A DNA stretch of 64,000 nucleotides from Maribacter sp. Lineage in GTDB: Bacteria; Bacteroidota; Bacteroidia; Flavobacteriales; Flavobacteriaceae. How positions within the stretch are numbered: the first letter of the stretch is position 1; each line of letters opens with the position of its first letter. The notes beneath the pieces are model-generated. The model was not told the origin of the DNA and did not search any database. It saw only the letters and a list, made by a program, of their open reading frames with translations. The DNA lies in NCBI GenBank assembly GCA_020629285.1, contig JAHDDP010000010.1, forward strand, positions 1 to 64,000, in the 5' to 3' direction. Both the position numbers and the translations under genes were made by a program. This document shows positions 8,365 to 17,400 of this stretch, in pieces.

Positions 8365-9009
8365 CTATAGTTTACCGTGTTTATGTTCTTGTTGCCATTT
8401 AACAAGTTCTGCCCACTTGCCTTCGTAGCACATTTTCGCCTGCATAGGCCATGACGCAGGGTCGTGAATCTTGTAACGTGTTCCACCTGTGTCCAATATT
8501 TTTTGACAAGTTTCCAAGCTGGCCTCAGAAAGTTCTTTCCAAGTTTTAATACCGTGGTCTTTGAACATTCCTTCAATTTTTGGGCCAATACCTTCAACAA
8601 GTTTTAGATCGTCTTGCTTAATTGTTTTTCCAAATGCAGCCTTAGCAGCAGAACCATCAAAAGCTAGAGCGCTACTGGTAGCGGCGCCGGCAGCAAAAGA
8701 GGCGGCAGAAGCACCTAAATTAGTGCTTGGCGCGGCAGGAGCCGGTGGTACAACCTTACTTGCGGCTATTACTTTTTGGTTACAAGCTTCTAGATCAGCT
8801 TTCAATTTACTATTGCTCGCTTTTAGATTGTTTAATTCTGAAAGTTCGTTTTTCAGTTTTGTATTACTGGCGGTAAGACTGTTGATTTCAGCAGAGTTGT
8901 CTATTACCTTAGAAGAACGGCTACCAAGTAGATAACCTAAAATACCGCAGATAAGACCTACTAACAATGGAATTATCCAGCACCAAATGTTCATATTTTC
9001 AAAATTCAT
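8365..9009 (-). CDS. Membrane-anchored coiled-coil protein with C-terminal helix-hairpin-helix domain
   Basis: 214 residues. One transmembrane helix (about 9-27, 'WCWIIPLLVGLICGILGYLL') is followed by a Leu/Asn/Lys coiled coil (about 40-80), a Pro/Ala-rich linker (about 85-125), and a compact domain (about 135-214) with 'DDLKLVEGIGPKIEGMFKDH'. That GIGPKI turn is a helix-hairpin-helix of the DUF4332 / ribosomal L21-L27-like type seen in many Bacteroidetes proteins. Such domains can bind DNA, but the anchor suggests an envelope position. It precedes the OmpA-like gene in reverse order with a 32-bp gap, so both may be one transcript. Function not known. Confidence 0.8.
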   Translation of the reverse strand: MNFENMNIWCWIIPLLVGLICGILGYLLGSRSSKVIDNSAEINSLTASNTKLKNELSELNNLKASNSKLKADLEACNQKVIAASKVVPPAPAAPSTNLGASAASFAAGAATSSALAFDGSAAKAAFGKTIKQDDLKLVEGIGPKIEGMFKDHGIKTWKELSEASLETCQKILDTGGTRYKIHDPASWPMQAKMCYEGKWAELVKWQQEHKHGKL

Positions 9010-9041
9010 GATTTTACTTATTTATAGGATTAGTGTATGTT

Positions 9042-9950
9042 TTATTTTAATGTAATAACTGTTCGTCTATTTTTTACTCTGCCTTCTTCAGTGGCATTTG
9101 TGGCAATTGGTTGCGTTTGTCCTTTAGACGTAGCAATTATTTTGTCTGCAGCTATTCCGTTTTGCATTAAGTAATTTTTGGCAAATTCTGCTCTATCTTG
9201 ACCTAGTCTCATATTAGTGCTTGCTTGACCAGTTGCATCTGTATGACCAACAACGCTTGCGGTAGCATCAGAAACTTTATCTAAATATCTAGAAATATCG
9301 GCAACCTTTTGTCTCTGAGCGGCATCTAAGTGAATTGATGCTTCTGCAGTATTGAAGTAAAGAATTAACGGATCAGCATTTATTTTATCATATAATGCCT
9401 TTAAGTCATCTTCTGCGGTAGCGGATTTTTCTACTAGGCCAAAAGATGCTGCACCCCAATAGGTTCCTTCTTTTGGTATCATTTCGTCCATAAGTTTTCC
9501 TTGCGTATTAATTTGAGCGGTAGGAATACCTTTAGATGCTAAATCGTTTTTAATGGAATTGGCTCTTGCAAGACCCAAATTAGGGAAAGCGGTATTGTTC
9601 TCTTCTTGGCTGGTATAATATCCCGTAACGTTGATAACATTGTTTTCGTTAGAGGACAAATGACTTTGTAAACCTGTAATCCCTTTGGTAAGATCTGCAC
9701 TTAGTGGAGTTAAAAAGTTATGGGATGACACATTAAAATTATAATTGTCATTCGTGTTATAGGCAAATCCGTTACCGTCGATAGCGAAGGGGTAAGATGT
9801 AGCCGAGGGCTCTTTAATGATTTCCTTTTCTGTAGTAGGCGCTGTGCTTGTAACTCCCGCGCCGCATTCGCTGCAACAGGTGATAAAGAAGTAGGTGCCG
9901 ACTACAATGGTGATCAACATCAAAAATAAATACTTGATTGTTCTTGTCAT
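9042..9950 (-). CDS. OmpA-family protein, envelope-anchored
   Basis: 302 residues. A hydrophobic N-terminal segment (about 6-24) acts as signal or membrane anchor, followed by 'CCSECGAG'. A first OmpA-like half (about 60-165) with 'NVTGYYTSQEENN' and 'LGLARANSIKNDLASKGI' looks like a degenerate copy of the second half (about 195-302), which carries the standard peptidoglycan-binding signature: 'VVGHTDATGQASTNMRLGQD' and 'EGRVKNRRTVI'. It therefore seems to contain two OmpA-like domains, only the second being canonical. It probably links the envelope to peptidoglycan. The divergent side is a 584-bp region without a large gene. Confidence 0.85.
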   Translation of the reverse strand: MTRTIKYLFLMLITIVVGTYFFITCCSECGAGVTSTAPTTEKEIIKEPSATSYPFAIDGNGFAYNTNDNYNFNVSSHNFLTPLSADLTKGITGLQSHLSSNENNVINVTGYYTSQEENNTAFPNLGLARANSIKNDLASKGIPTAQINTQGKLMDEMIPKEGTYWGAASFGLVEKSATAEDDLKALYDKINADPLILYFNTAEASIHLDAAQRQKVADISRYLDKVSDATASVVGHTDATGQASTNMRLGQDRAEFAKNYLMQNGIAADKIIATSKGQTQPIATNATEEGRVKNRRTVITLK

Positions 9951-10144
9951 TGTACGAAATGTTTAGTGTTTAGCGCACAATTTATTAAAAAAAACTTAAA
10001 AATGTTAAAAGATTTACACCTAATTACCTTACAATCAACAATATCTTAACATTAGATATGTTAAAATACTTACCAACTATACAATAAGAGGGTGAAATGA
10101 TAAAAAAACTTTATGGTGCAACAACTTTTAATTGCATTTTTGCG

Positions 10145-10262
10145 TATGTATTGAAACGATATAAATCTCCCCACAAAGTTTGGGCATTGATTATATAATT
10201 TCAAGTTTTGAGTTAGTTGGTTAAAAAATCCTGTCCTCTTTAAGTGGATAGGATTTTTTTAT
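10145..10262 (+). ncRNA. Candidate small RNA ending in a terminator
   Basis: An intergenic stretch on the plus strand ends in a clear Rho-independent terminator with no ORF ahead of it. Near its left edge is GCATTTTTG, one base from the TAnnTTTG promoter element. The block at 10195-10223 (ATAATTTCAAGTTTTG then GTTGGTTA) directly before the hairpin resembles 51895-51917, which also directly precedes a terminator. No known RNA family was recognised with certainty. The alternative is that the hairpin only terminates the aldehyde dehydrogenase transcript from the other strand. Confidence 0.35.
10223..10260. terminator. Terminator hairpin, potentially bidirectional
   Basis: AAAAAATCCTGTCC (10223-10236) pairs with GGATAGGATTTTTT (10246-10259) with one G-T wobble and a 9-base loop. 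A T-tract is present in both directions. It could serve the candidate small RNA (+) or, read on the other strand, transcripts from the aldehyde dehydrogenase gene. Confidence 0.75.
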
Positions 10263-10381
10263 GCCTTAAAGTTAAGGGTCTAAAAAATCCAACTATACAA
10301 TATTTGTGTAAACCTGTACAGAAATTGTTGAATTGAGTACTATATTTTACTAGTTTGATACAGAGTAAATTACACTATAAA

Positions 10382-10498
10382 ATGAAGAAAAAAATAAAGG
10401 GTTTTATAAATTTCCTTTGCATGTTTATTGTTTTGGGCATACAAGCTCTACTTCATGGTAGTTGGTCAAGTGAGCCAACCAATTCAAAAACAGCCTAG
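10382..10498 (+). CDS. Small hydrophobic ORF, 38 residues (possible membrane peptide)
   Basis: ATG at 10382, stop TAG at 10496-10498. The product has a Lys-rich start ('MKKKIKG'), one hydrophobic helix (about 8-24, 'FINFLCMFIVLGIQALL'), and a short polar tail. Such positive-inside single-helix peptides include signal-less small membrane proteins and type I toxins. A 14-bp inverted repeat pairs codons 10-14 with sequence 14-27 bases past the stop, which could fold the mRNA end to end. No homologue recognised and no ribosome binding site, which is normal in this phylum. Could equally be chance. Confidence 0.35.
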   Translation: MKKKIKGFINFLCMFIVLGIQALLHGSWSSEPTNSKTA

Positions 10499-10525
10499 CC
10501 TAAAAGTTAATATGCAAAGGAAATT
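10409..10525. repeat. 14-bp perfect inverted repeat spanning the small ORF
   Basis: AATTTCCTTTGCAT at 10409-10422 is the exact reverse complement of ATGCAAAGGAAATT at 10512-10525, separated by 89 bases. The left arm lies inside the 38-codon ORF and the right arm just beyond its stop. Confidence 0.9.
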
Positions 10526-10534
10526 ATAAGTGTA

Positions 10535-12088
10535 TTATAGATCAAACTTTATACCCTGTGCCAAAGGTAGCTCAGTGGTATAGTTAATAGTGTTGGTTTG
10601 TCTTCTCATGTAAACTTTCCATGCATCAGAACCACTTTCACGACCACCGCCGGTTTCTTTCTCACCACCGAATGCACCACCTATTTCAGCACCAGAAGTA
10701 CCAATGTTTACATTGGCAATACCACAATCACTACCCCAAGCAGAAAGAAAATGTTCCGCTTCACGTAGGTTGTTCGTCATGATTGCAGAAGATAACCCTT
10801 GTACAACACCATTTTGAATAGCAATGGCATTTTCAACATCACCAGTATATTTTAATAAGTAAAGTACAGGAGCAAATGTTTCGTGCTGTACAATTTCAAA
10901 ATTATTTTCAGCTTCTGCAATAGCAGGTTTTACGTAACAACCACTTTCATAGCCCTCACCTTCTAATACTCCGCCTTCAACAATTAATTTACCGCCTTCA
11001 TTAACCACTTTTTCTAAAGCCTTGTTATATTGAGCAACAGCATCGGTATCAATCAATGGACCTACATGATTATTTTCATCTAATGGGTTACCAATTCTTA
11101 ATTGTTGATATGCTGCAACGACAGCTTCTTTTACCTTATCATACATAGATTCATGAATGATTAATCTTCTAGTAGAAGTACAACGTTGACCTGCTGTACC
11201 AACAGCACCGAATACGGCACCTATAACGGTCATTTTTAAGTCGGCATCTGGTGTAACTATAATTGCATTGTTACCACCAAGTTCAAGTAAAGATTTTCCA
11301 AGTCTGGCAGCAACGGCCTGAGCAACTATTTTTCCCATTCTAATAGATCCCGTAGCAGATACTAAAGGAATTCTTTTATCTTGGGTCATTAATTCACCAA
11401 TTTTATAATCGCCATTAATCAAACAAGAAATACCTTCAGGAAGGTCGTTGGCTTTCATTACTGCGGCAGCGATGTTCTGACATGCAATACCACATAAAGG
11501 TGTCTTTTCAGAAGGTTTCCAAACACAAACATCACCACAGATCCAAGCAAGTGCCGTATTCCATGCCCAAACAGCAACAGGAAAATTAAAAGCAGATATA
11601 ATACCTACAACACCTAAAGAATGATATTGTTCGTACATTCTATGACCGGGTCTTTCTGAATGCATAGTTAAACCGTGTAGTTGACGGGATAGACCAACTG
11701 CAAAATCACAGATGTCTATCATTTCTTGAACCTCACCTAATCCTTCTTGGTAGCTTTTTCCCATTTCATAAGAAACAAGCTTACCAAGCGGTTCTTTAAG
11801 TTCTCTAAGTTTGTCGCCAAACTGTCTAACAATTTCACCACGTTGCGGTGCAGGTTTTGTTCTCCACTCTTTAAAAGCTGTCGTAGCAGTAGACATTACT
11901 TTTTCGTAATCTTCTTTTGTCGTTGTTTTTACCTTTGCAATTAGTGAACCATCTACTGGTGAGTATGATGAAATAATATCGCCTGAAGAAAAATCATTAG
12001 ATCCGGTTGAGGTTCCCTCATTGATATCTTTAATTCCTAATGCTGTGAGAGCATCTTGTATTCCGAAATCTGCTGCAATTTTTGACAT
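10535..12088 (-). CDS. amaB: Antiquitin-type aldehyde dehydrogenase (aminoadipate semialdehyde dehydrogenase)
   Basis: 517 residues from the ATG at 12086-12088. An in-frame ATG 16 codons earlier lies upstream of a TATTTTTG promoter element, so it is rejected. The chain is full-length ALDH: 'LLELGGNNAIIV' with the general-base Glu, 'GTAGQRCTSTRRL' with the catalytic Cys, and the ALDH7 (antiquitin) hallmarks 'TSGAEIGGAFGGEKETGGG', 'RESGSDAWKVYMRRQT' and the C-terminus 'LPLAQGIKF'. ALDH7 enzymes oxidise alpha-aminoadipate semialdehyde / piperideine-6-carboxylate in lysine breakdown with NAD. Cytosolic. Downstream of the DUF1304 and haaO genes on the same strand but with its own promoter. The assignment to ALDH7 is firm; the physiological substrate is inferred. 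Confidence 0.9.
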   Translation of the reverse strand: MSKIAADFGIQDALTALGIKDINEGTSTGSNDFSSGDIISSYSPVDGSLIAKVKTTTKEDYEKVMSTATTAFKEWRTKPAPQRGEIVRQFGDKLRELKEPLGKLVSYEMGKSYQEGLGEVQEMIDICDFAVGLSRQLHGLTMHSERPGHRMYEQYHSLGVVGIISAFNFPVAVWAWNTALAWICGDVCVWKPSEKTPLCGIACQNIAAAVMKANDLPEGISCLINGDYKIGELMTQDKRIPLVSATGSIRMGKIVAQAVAARLGKSLLELGGNNAIIVTPDADLKMTVIGAVFGAVGTAGQRCTSTRRLIIHESMYDKVKEAVVAAYQQLRIGNPLDENNHVGPLIDTDAVAQYNKALEKVVNEGGKLIVEGGVLEGEGYESGCYVKPAIAEAENNFEIVQHETFAPVLYLLKYTGDVENAIAIQNGVVQGLSSAIMTNNLREAEHFLSAWGSDCGIANVNIGTSGAEIGGAFGGEKETGGGRESGSDAWKVYMRRQTNTINYTTELPLAQGIKFDL

Positions 12089-12125
12089 TTTATAACTTTT
12101 TACGTGATTAATGTTAGATATGATA

Positions 12126-12133
12126 CAAAAATA
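12126..12133 (-). promoter_or_regulatory. -7 promoter element for aldehyde dehydrogenase gene
   Basis: On the minus strand the sequence reads TATTTTTG, matching the Bacteroidetes -7 consensus TAnnTTTG, 37 bases before the chosen ATG. Its position inside the longer ORF excludes the upstream start. Confidence 0.6.
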
Positions 12134-12168
12134 CAAAGAATTTTATCCTTGTGAAGAAGAAATTGTAG

Positions 12169-12540
12169 CTAAGAGAACTTTATAATAGACCACAATATGA
12201 TTCCGGTTAACGCAGGTATACTTTGGACTATGAATATTTTTTTACTTACGGTTAGTGCACCGTAAGCACCAGCAATAGCAACGCAACCTAAAAAGAAGAG
12301 TGCAACATTTGCAGACCATTGTATTTCGGTAATGAAAAATGACCATATCAACCCAGCAGCTAAGAAGCCATTATAAAGCCCTTGGTTTGACGCCATAGAC
12401 TTGGTGGGTTCAAATAAATCTTTTGGAAAATTTTGAAAAACCTTTCTACCTGTCGTTGTCCATGCGAACATTTCAAACCAAAGAATATAAATATGGATCA
12501 GAGCTACAAGAGCAGTAATGATTTTAGCAATTACCATCAT
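12169..12540 (-). CDS. DUF1304 family integral membrane protein
   Basis: 123 residues with four hydrophobic helices (about 5-25, 50-70, 74-95, 98-120) and the family pattern 'HIYILWFEMFAWTTTGRKVF' plus 'NQGLYNGFLAAGL'. DUF1304 proteins are small inner-membrane proteins of unknown function. The start overlaps the stop of the 3-hydroxyanthranilate dioxygenase gene (ATGATG with TGA inside), so the two are translationally coupled. A second in-frame ATG directly follows the first. Nothing in the sequence ties it to the kynurenine pathway apart from this linkage. Confidence 0.85.
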   Translation of the reverse strand: MMVIAKIITALVALIHIYILWFEMFAWTTTGRKVFQNFPKDLFEPTKSMASNQGLYNGFLAAGLIWSFFITEIQWSANVALFFLGCVAIAGAYGALTVSKKIFIVQSIPALTGIILWSIIKFS

Positions 12541-13079
12541 TCTTCTTTAGCTATAAAACGTTCATCGACCGGCATTACAGTTCCGCAATTGTCACAAGTC
12601 CTTAATTCTTCTGAACTATAAAAATGCTTAAAGTGAGCTAAGAAATCTTTTTCTATATCGTTAAGGGTAAAATAGGCTTCATATAATTTGTGGTTACAAT
12701 TATCGCAAAACCACAATAGACCGTCATCAACGTTCATATGGTTACGCTTACGTTCTATCACAAGACCTATGGATCCTTCTTTACGAACTGGAGAGTGTGG
12801 TACTTTGGCTGGGTGCAGATACATGTCTCCAGGTCCTAGTTGCATGGTACGTTTTTTACCGTCTTCTTGAATGTGCACTTCTATATTTCCTTCAAGCTGA
12901 TAGAACAACTCTTCGGTTTCGTTATAGTGATAGTCTTTTCTGGCATTTGGTCCGGCAACGATCATAACGATATAATCGCCGGCATCTGTGTATAGATTTT
13001 TGTTGCCAACGGGGGGCTTAAGTGAAGCTCTGTTTTCCTCAATCCATTTGTTAAGATTGAATGGTGCTTGTATGCTCAT
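12537..13079 (-). CDS. haaO: 3-Hydroxyanthranilate 3,4-dioxygenase
   Basis: 180 residues of the cupin-type extradiol dioxygenase. The iron ligands appear in 'DYHYNETEELFYQLEG' (His, Glu) and 'HPAKVPHSPVR' (His). The bacterial-type C-terminal rubredoxin-like metal site is present as two CxxC pairs, 'CDNCNH' and 'CDNCGT'. The enzyme opens 3-hydroxyanthranilate to 2-amino-3-carboxymuconate semialdehyde, which cyclises to quinolinate for NAD synthesis. Cytosolic, Fe(II)-dependent. First gene of a two-gene unit with DUF1304. Tryptophan 2,3-dioxygenase, the first step of the same pathway, lies 40 kb away at 52833; the kynurenine formamidase, monooxygenase and kynureninase genes are not in the window. 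Confidence 0.93.
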   Translation of the reverse strand: MSIQAPFNLNKWIEENRASLKPPVGNKNLYTDAGDYIVMIVAGPNARKDYHYNETEELFYQLEGNIEVHIQEDGKKRTMQLGPGDMYLHPAKVPHSPVRKEGSIGLVIERKRNHMNVDDGLLWFCDNCNHKLYEAYFTLNDIEKDFLAHFKHFYSSEELRTCDNCGTVMPVDERFIAKEE

Positions 13080-13142
13080 TTCTGTGAATTTAGGTGAAAG
13101 TTAAAGAAACGATTATTTTTCACCTAAAAGGTAAGCATAAAA

Positions 13143-13166
13143 AAAGCCTTTGTTTTCAAAGGCTTT
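13143..13166 (-). terminator. Rho-independent terminator of the CAP-domain gene
   Basis: AAAGCCTTTG (13143-13152) pairs with CAAAGGCTTT (13157-13166), loop TTTT. Read on the minus strand the hairpin is followed by seven T, so it ends the transcript of the lipoprotein gene to its right. Confidence 0.85.
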
Positions 13167-13190
13167 ATAAAAAATATGTTCTTTCTTTTA

Positions 13191-13694
13191 TTATTTTACA
13201 AATATTTGAGTAAAATAATAGTCGCCGTTACTATTTTCAACAATGCTGATGGCCGAGTAATTAAAATCTCCCTCTAAATTTTTTCTATGCCCTTCACTAT
13301 CTAACCAAGCATCGAAAGCTTCCTCTATTGTATCATAATTTCTTGCTACATTTTCAGCAACAAATACAGCATCTGTTCTTTTGGCAATACCTGATGCACG
13401 TTTGGTGAACATGTCATGACTGGTAATTCCTTTAGAAATCATATAATTAGTGTGTCGTATAGCATAGTAATATGTGATGCTTTCAAACTCAAATGGATTT
13501 AAGCCTATACTAAGACGATAGTTATTAATTAGTTCGAAAAGATTCGCTTCCATTTTGCTGTGCATTTTTGAAGAAGCTAGAGTTAGTTCTGAAATTGAAG
13601 TTTCAGTCTCCTCGTATCCTGCAAAGTTCTCGTATCTAGAACAGGATGATAAAATGATAACGATAATACCTAAATAAATGAAGCTAAATTTCAT
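13191..13694 (-). CDS. CAP-domain (SCP/PR1-like) lipoprotein
   Basis: 167 residues. A lipoprotein signal peptide (1-18, ending 'IILSSC') is followed by a CAP/SCP domain (about 52-167): 'LFELINNYRLSIGLNPFEF', a His in 'YAIRHTNYMISKG', 'SHDMF', 'AENVARNYDTIEEAFDAWLD', 'SEGHRKNLEGDF' and 'YYFTQIFV'. These are the classical CAP tetrad positions (two His, two Glu). Bacterial CAP proteins are extracellular with mostly unknown function. A second copy lies 262 bp upstream at 13957; the two share layout and several motifs and are tandem paralogues. A TACTTTTG promoter element precedes this copy, so it is transcribed on its own. Confidence 0.9.
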   Translation of the reverse strand: MKFSFIYLGIIVIILSSCSRYENFAGYEETETSISELTLASSKMHSKMEANLFELINNYRLSIGLNPFEFESITYYYAIRHTNYMISKGITSHDMFTKRASGIAKRTDAVFVAENVARNYDTIEEAFDAWLDSEGHRKNLEGDFNYSAISIVENSNGDYYFTQIFVK

Positions 13695-13718
13695 ACCGGG
13701 GGCTTATTTTACGTGTGC

Positions 13719-13726
13719 CAAAAGTA
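13719..13726 (-). promoter_or_regulatory. -7 promoter element for CAP-domain gene
   Basis: The minus strand reads TACTTTTG, matching TAnnTTTG, 24 bases before the ATG of the 13191-13694 gene. Confidence 0.5.
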
Positions 13727-13956
13727 GTATCGGTTGCAACCATGTGAAGAAAAACATCTTTACATGGGTTAAAATACTCGTTAAGCCGCCACTAATCATA
13801 AAATTAAGGCTCATCGATAAAATACAGGTGAGATTACAACGTAGAAAAATGCATTTTATATCATTTTCTACATTTCGTCGGTATAAAGAAACCAATCAAC
13901 TTATATGGGTTATACTAGAGTCTAGATAACATCAAATAAAGTAATATTAGAATTTT

Positions 13957-14436
13957 TTACTGCTTGTAAAAAAGTTGGGTAAAGTAGTAATTGCCTAGGT
14001 CATCTTTCTTTACACTGATACCAGTATGTGTAAAATCGCCCTCCATTGTTTTTTTGTGGCTGCTACTAATGTACCATCCTTCAAAAGCCTCTAAGGCAGT
14101 TTGATAATCTTTGGCTACATTCTCGCCCACCATTTCAACACTTATTTCAGAATCAATGTTAGATGCTCTTGAGCTAAAGTTATCATGACTGATACTACCT
14201 TTGGAAATCATGTAGTCTGTATGAAGGTTGGCATATTTATAAGCCACGTCACTAAATTGCAAGGCATTAGAGTTAAGGCTTAATCTATGGTCATTGACAA
14301 TTTCTAACAGGTCCTGCTCAATAGTTAAAACGTTTTCAGCTTCAAGTACAGGCGTTTCATCAAGAGATTCGCTTGTACAAGAACCAAGAAAATGTAATAA
14401 AAAGACAGGGACCGCATAAAGCAATCTCATTTTCAT
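13957..14436 (-). CDS. CAP-domain (SCP/PR1-like) lipoprotein, paralogue
   Basis: 159 residues. Signal peptide with lipobox ('LLHFLGSC', Cys20), then a CAP domain with 'LLEIVNDHRLSLNSNALQF', 'YANLHTDYMISKGSISHDNF', 'VGENVAKDYQTALEAFEGWY', 'SSSHKKTMEGDFTHTGISV' and 'YYFTQLFY'. It aligns over its whole length with the neighbour at 13191, which shows a tandem duplication followed by strong divergence. Here the position of 'GHRKN' in the neighbour is 'SHKKT'. The gap between the two copies holds only two imperfect hairpins (13741-13766 and 13841-13871). Surface location by lipidation; substrate unknown. Confidence 0.9.
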   Translation of the reverse strand: MKMRLLYAVPVFLLHFLGSCTSESLDETPVLEAENVLTIEQDLLEIVNDHRLSLNSNALQFSDVAYKYANLHTDYMISKGSISHDNFSSRASNIDSEISVEMVGENVAKDYQTALEAFEGWYISSSHKKTMEGDFTHTGISVKKDDLGNYYFTQLFYKQ

Positions 14437-14625
14437 ATAAGTGTCTTTTAAATAAATAGCCTTTCGGCGAAGCGAAGTAGGTAAAAAAGTTAAGAGTGTT
14501 CTAAGCTCTCGTAATCGATTTGGGTTATCGATGAAGTAATATTATAGAAAAATTGAATGCAGGGTATGAACAAAAATGTTTATTCGATAAAGTGCACAAA
14601 AAGTAAGATTAGCGGACAATTGAAT

Positions 14626-15150
14626 TTAAATGATTATTGGATCATCTGAAGCCTGCTTTGAAGAGGCTTCGCCCACGAGCACAGTATCAAAAATTAATGC
14701 TCCAATATCTTTGATAGGTTGATATAAAATAGATTCCTCTTTGGTTTCTTCTGTAATTAAATTAAAGGTAGTATCCATTCGATCAAAAAATATAAAAGCG
14801 GCACCTAATAAAATAGCCACTTTCAATGCACCAAAAATGCCCCCTGCAATTTTATTTAAAGAGCCTAGCATGGCAAAATTGGCGACTTTAGTCAATAGTT
14901 TTCCAATTAAATTGACGATAATTATAATTAGCACGAATGTGATTATGAAGGCTATGATACTCATATTGCGTTCATCCCAATTTAAGTGCTCAGATAAATA
15001 TTCTCCCGTGATATATGAAAAATGTATAGCTCCAAAAATACCGGCAACAAGTGCAACAATAGAAGCGATTTCCATGAAAAGACCATTTTTATATCCCTTC
15101 CATAGACCCCATACTAAAGGTAATCCAAGTAAAATATCTAAAAGTCCCAT
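14626..15150 (-). CDS. CvpA family membrane protein
   Basis: 174 residues with four hydrophobic helices and the CvpA start 'LDILLGLPLVWGLWKGYKNG', then 'FMEIASIVALVAGIFGAIHF' and 'LNKIAGGIFGALKVAILLGA'. CvpA was named from colicin V production in E. coli; the general role in bacteria is in envelope homeostasis and is not settled. The polar C-terminal tail (about 140-174) is short. A TATATTTG element on the minus strand at 15167-15174 gives it its own promoter, back to back with that of the next plus-strand gene. Confidence 0.87.
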   Translation of the reverse strand: MGLLDILLGLPLVWGLWKGYKNGLFMEIASIVALVAGIFGAIHFSYITGEYLSEHLNWDERNMSIIAFIITFVLIIIIVNLIGKLLTKVANFAMLGSLNKIAGGIFGALKVAILLGAAFIFFDRMDTTFNLITEETKEESILYQPIKDIGALIFDTVLVGEASSKQASDDPIII

Positions 15151-15166
15151 TGGTAAAGTGTTTTAA

Positions 15167-15174
15167 CAAATATA
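15167..15174 (-). promoter_or_regulatory. -7 promoter element for cvpA
   Basis: Minus strand TATATTTG (TAnnTTTG), 16 bases before the cvpA ATG. It is divergent from the TACCTTTG element 14 bp away on the other strand. Confidence 0.6.
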
Positions 15175-15187
15175 GAACTTTGATTTG

Positions 15188-15195
15188 TACCTTTG
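15188..15195 (+). promoter_or_regulatory. -7 promoter element for the 15232 gene
   Basis: TACCTTTG matches TAnnTTTG exactly and lies 36 bases before the ATG at 15232. Confidence 0.65.
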
Positions 15196-15231
15196 CAATG
15201 TCTGTTTTAGACTATAGTTGAAGGAAATCAT

Positions 15232-15588
15232 ATGGCTAGGGATATACAATTAAAAGAACGATGGGATTTTTTGGTAGAAAAGCTTTCAACAAAGTTTTCT
15301 GATGGAGATCCTTTAGAACTAGATGCAATTATTTATTTGGTGGGTGTTCAAGAATTAGGGCAATACCATAGAAAATACAAAAAAGATGATAAGTTAGATT
15401 TAATGCATATTGCAATATGTCGTCTTTTAGAACCTTACGGATTCTATGAATTCAGTTTTTTTGACGAAGATGGATGGCCTCATTATAATGTAATAGAAGA
15501 ATTACCAACATTAAAGGCTGGGGAGCAAACCGTTCTTATGAAAGAAGCGATTGTGACATATTTTATAGAAAAAGAGTTTATAAAATAG
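15232..15588 (+). CDS. Conserved hypothetical protein, 118 residues
   Basis: I do not recognise a named family. The product is a small acidic soluble protein with helical start ('IQLKERWDFLVEKLSTKF'), a central 'IIYLVGVQELGQYHRKYKKD', and 'LEPYGFYEFSFFDEDGWPHY'. No signal peptide, membrane helix or cysteine motif. A strong promoter element and good codon use support a real gene. It stands alone: cvpA is divergent and the glycerol genes follow after 259 bp. Proteins of this kind seem widespread in Flavobacteriia, from memory only. Confidence 0.7.
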   Translation: MARDIQLKERWDFLVEKLSTKFSDGDPLELDAIIYLVGVQELGQYHRKYKKDDKLDLMHIAICRLLEPYGFYEFSFFDEDGWPHYNVIEELPTLKAGEQTVLMKEAIVTYFIEKEFIK

Positions 15589-15635
15589 GTTGGTTGAAAC
15601 ACCCTACTACACTATCATTTTTTTTACCTCTATTA

Positions 15636-15780
15636 GAGCAACAGCTTAAAATATCAAGAGGAAATCGTCGAGTTTAAGAAGTTGTTGAAAGTGCACAATA
15701 GAATATTGGAGTTACCGTCAGTTATAGGTAAAGCTTCAATGCTATTCATGATTGAAAAAAACAGGCAGACCATTTATTAG
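15636..15780 (+). pseudogene. Possible gene remnant without a start codon
   Basis: A short open frame beginning after a TAG and ending at TAG 15778-15780 reads like a helical protein fragment ('YQEEIVEFKKLLKVHNRILE', then 'LPSVIGKASMLFMIEKNRQ'). It has no ATG near its beginning and no continuation. It may be the relic of a decayed gene between the 15232 gene and glpK. No family recognised, and chance cannot be excluded. Confidence 0.2.
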
Positions 15781-15829
15781 CTCCAAAAAATCACTGCTTT
15801 GGAATCAGCTTTAATTCCGTTATATTTAG

Positions 15830-17335
<1,506 letters not shown>

Positions 17336-17400
17336 TAGCATACATACCAATTTTACAATTTATTAATTTTTTAGAGCATAGAATAGCATATGACTAGTTC

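Larger units (their letters stand above)
9951..10534. other. 584-bp intergenic region with possible small RNA and small ORF
   Basis: No large gene. It holds, left to right: the OmpA-gene promoter region (AT-rich); a stretch from about 10140 that ends in a terminator hairpin at 10223-10260 and could be a short transcript; a 38-codon ORF at 10382-10498; and a 14-bp inverted repeat (10409-10422 with 10512-10525) that reaches from inside that ORF to just past its stop. Confidence 0.7.

Noticed and set aside
8561-8935. 124-codon plus-strand frame over the helix-hairpin-helix gene
   Set aside because: Mirror of the Ala/Pro linker and coiled coil; no independent signal.
13704-13929. Frames between the CAP-domain genes
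   Set aside because: Overlapping frames on both strands with no domain and with hairpins and promoter elements in the same DNA.
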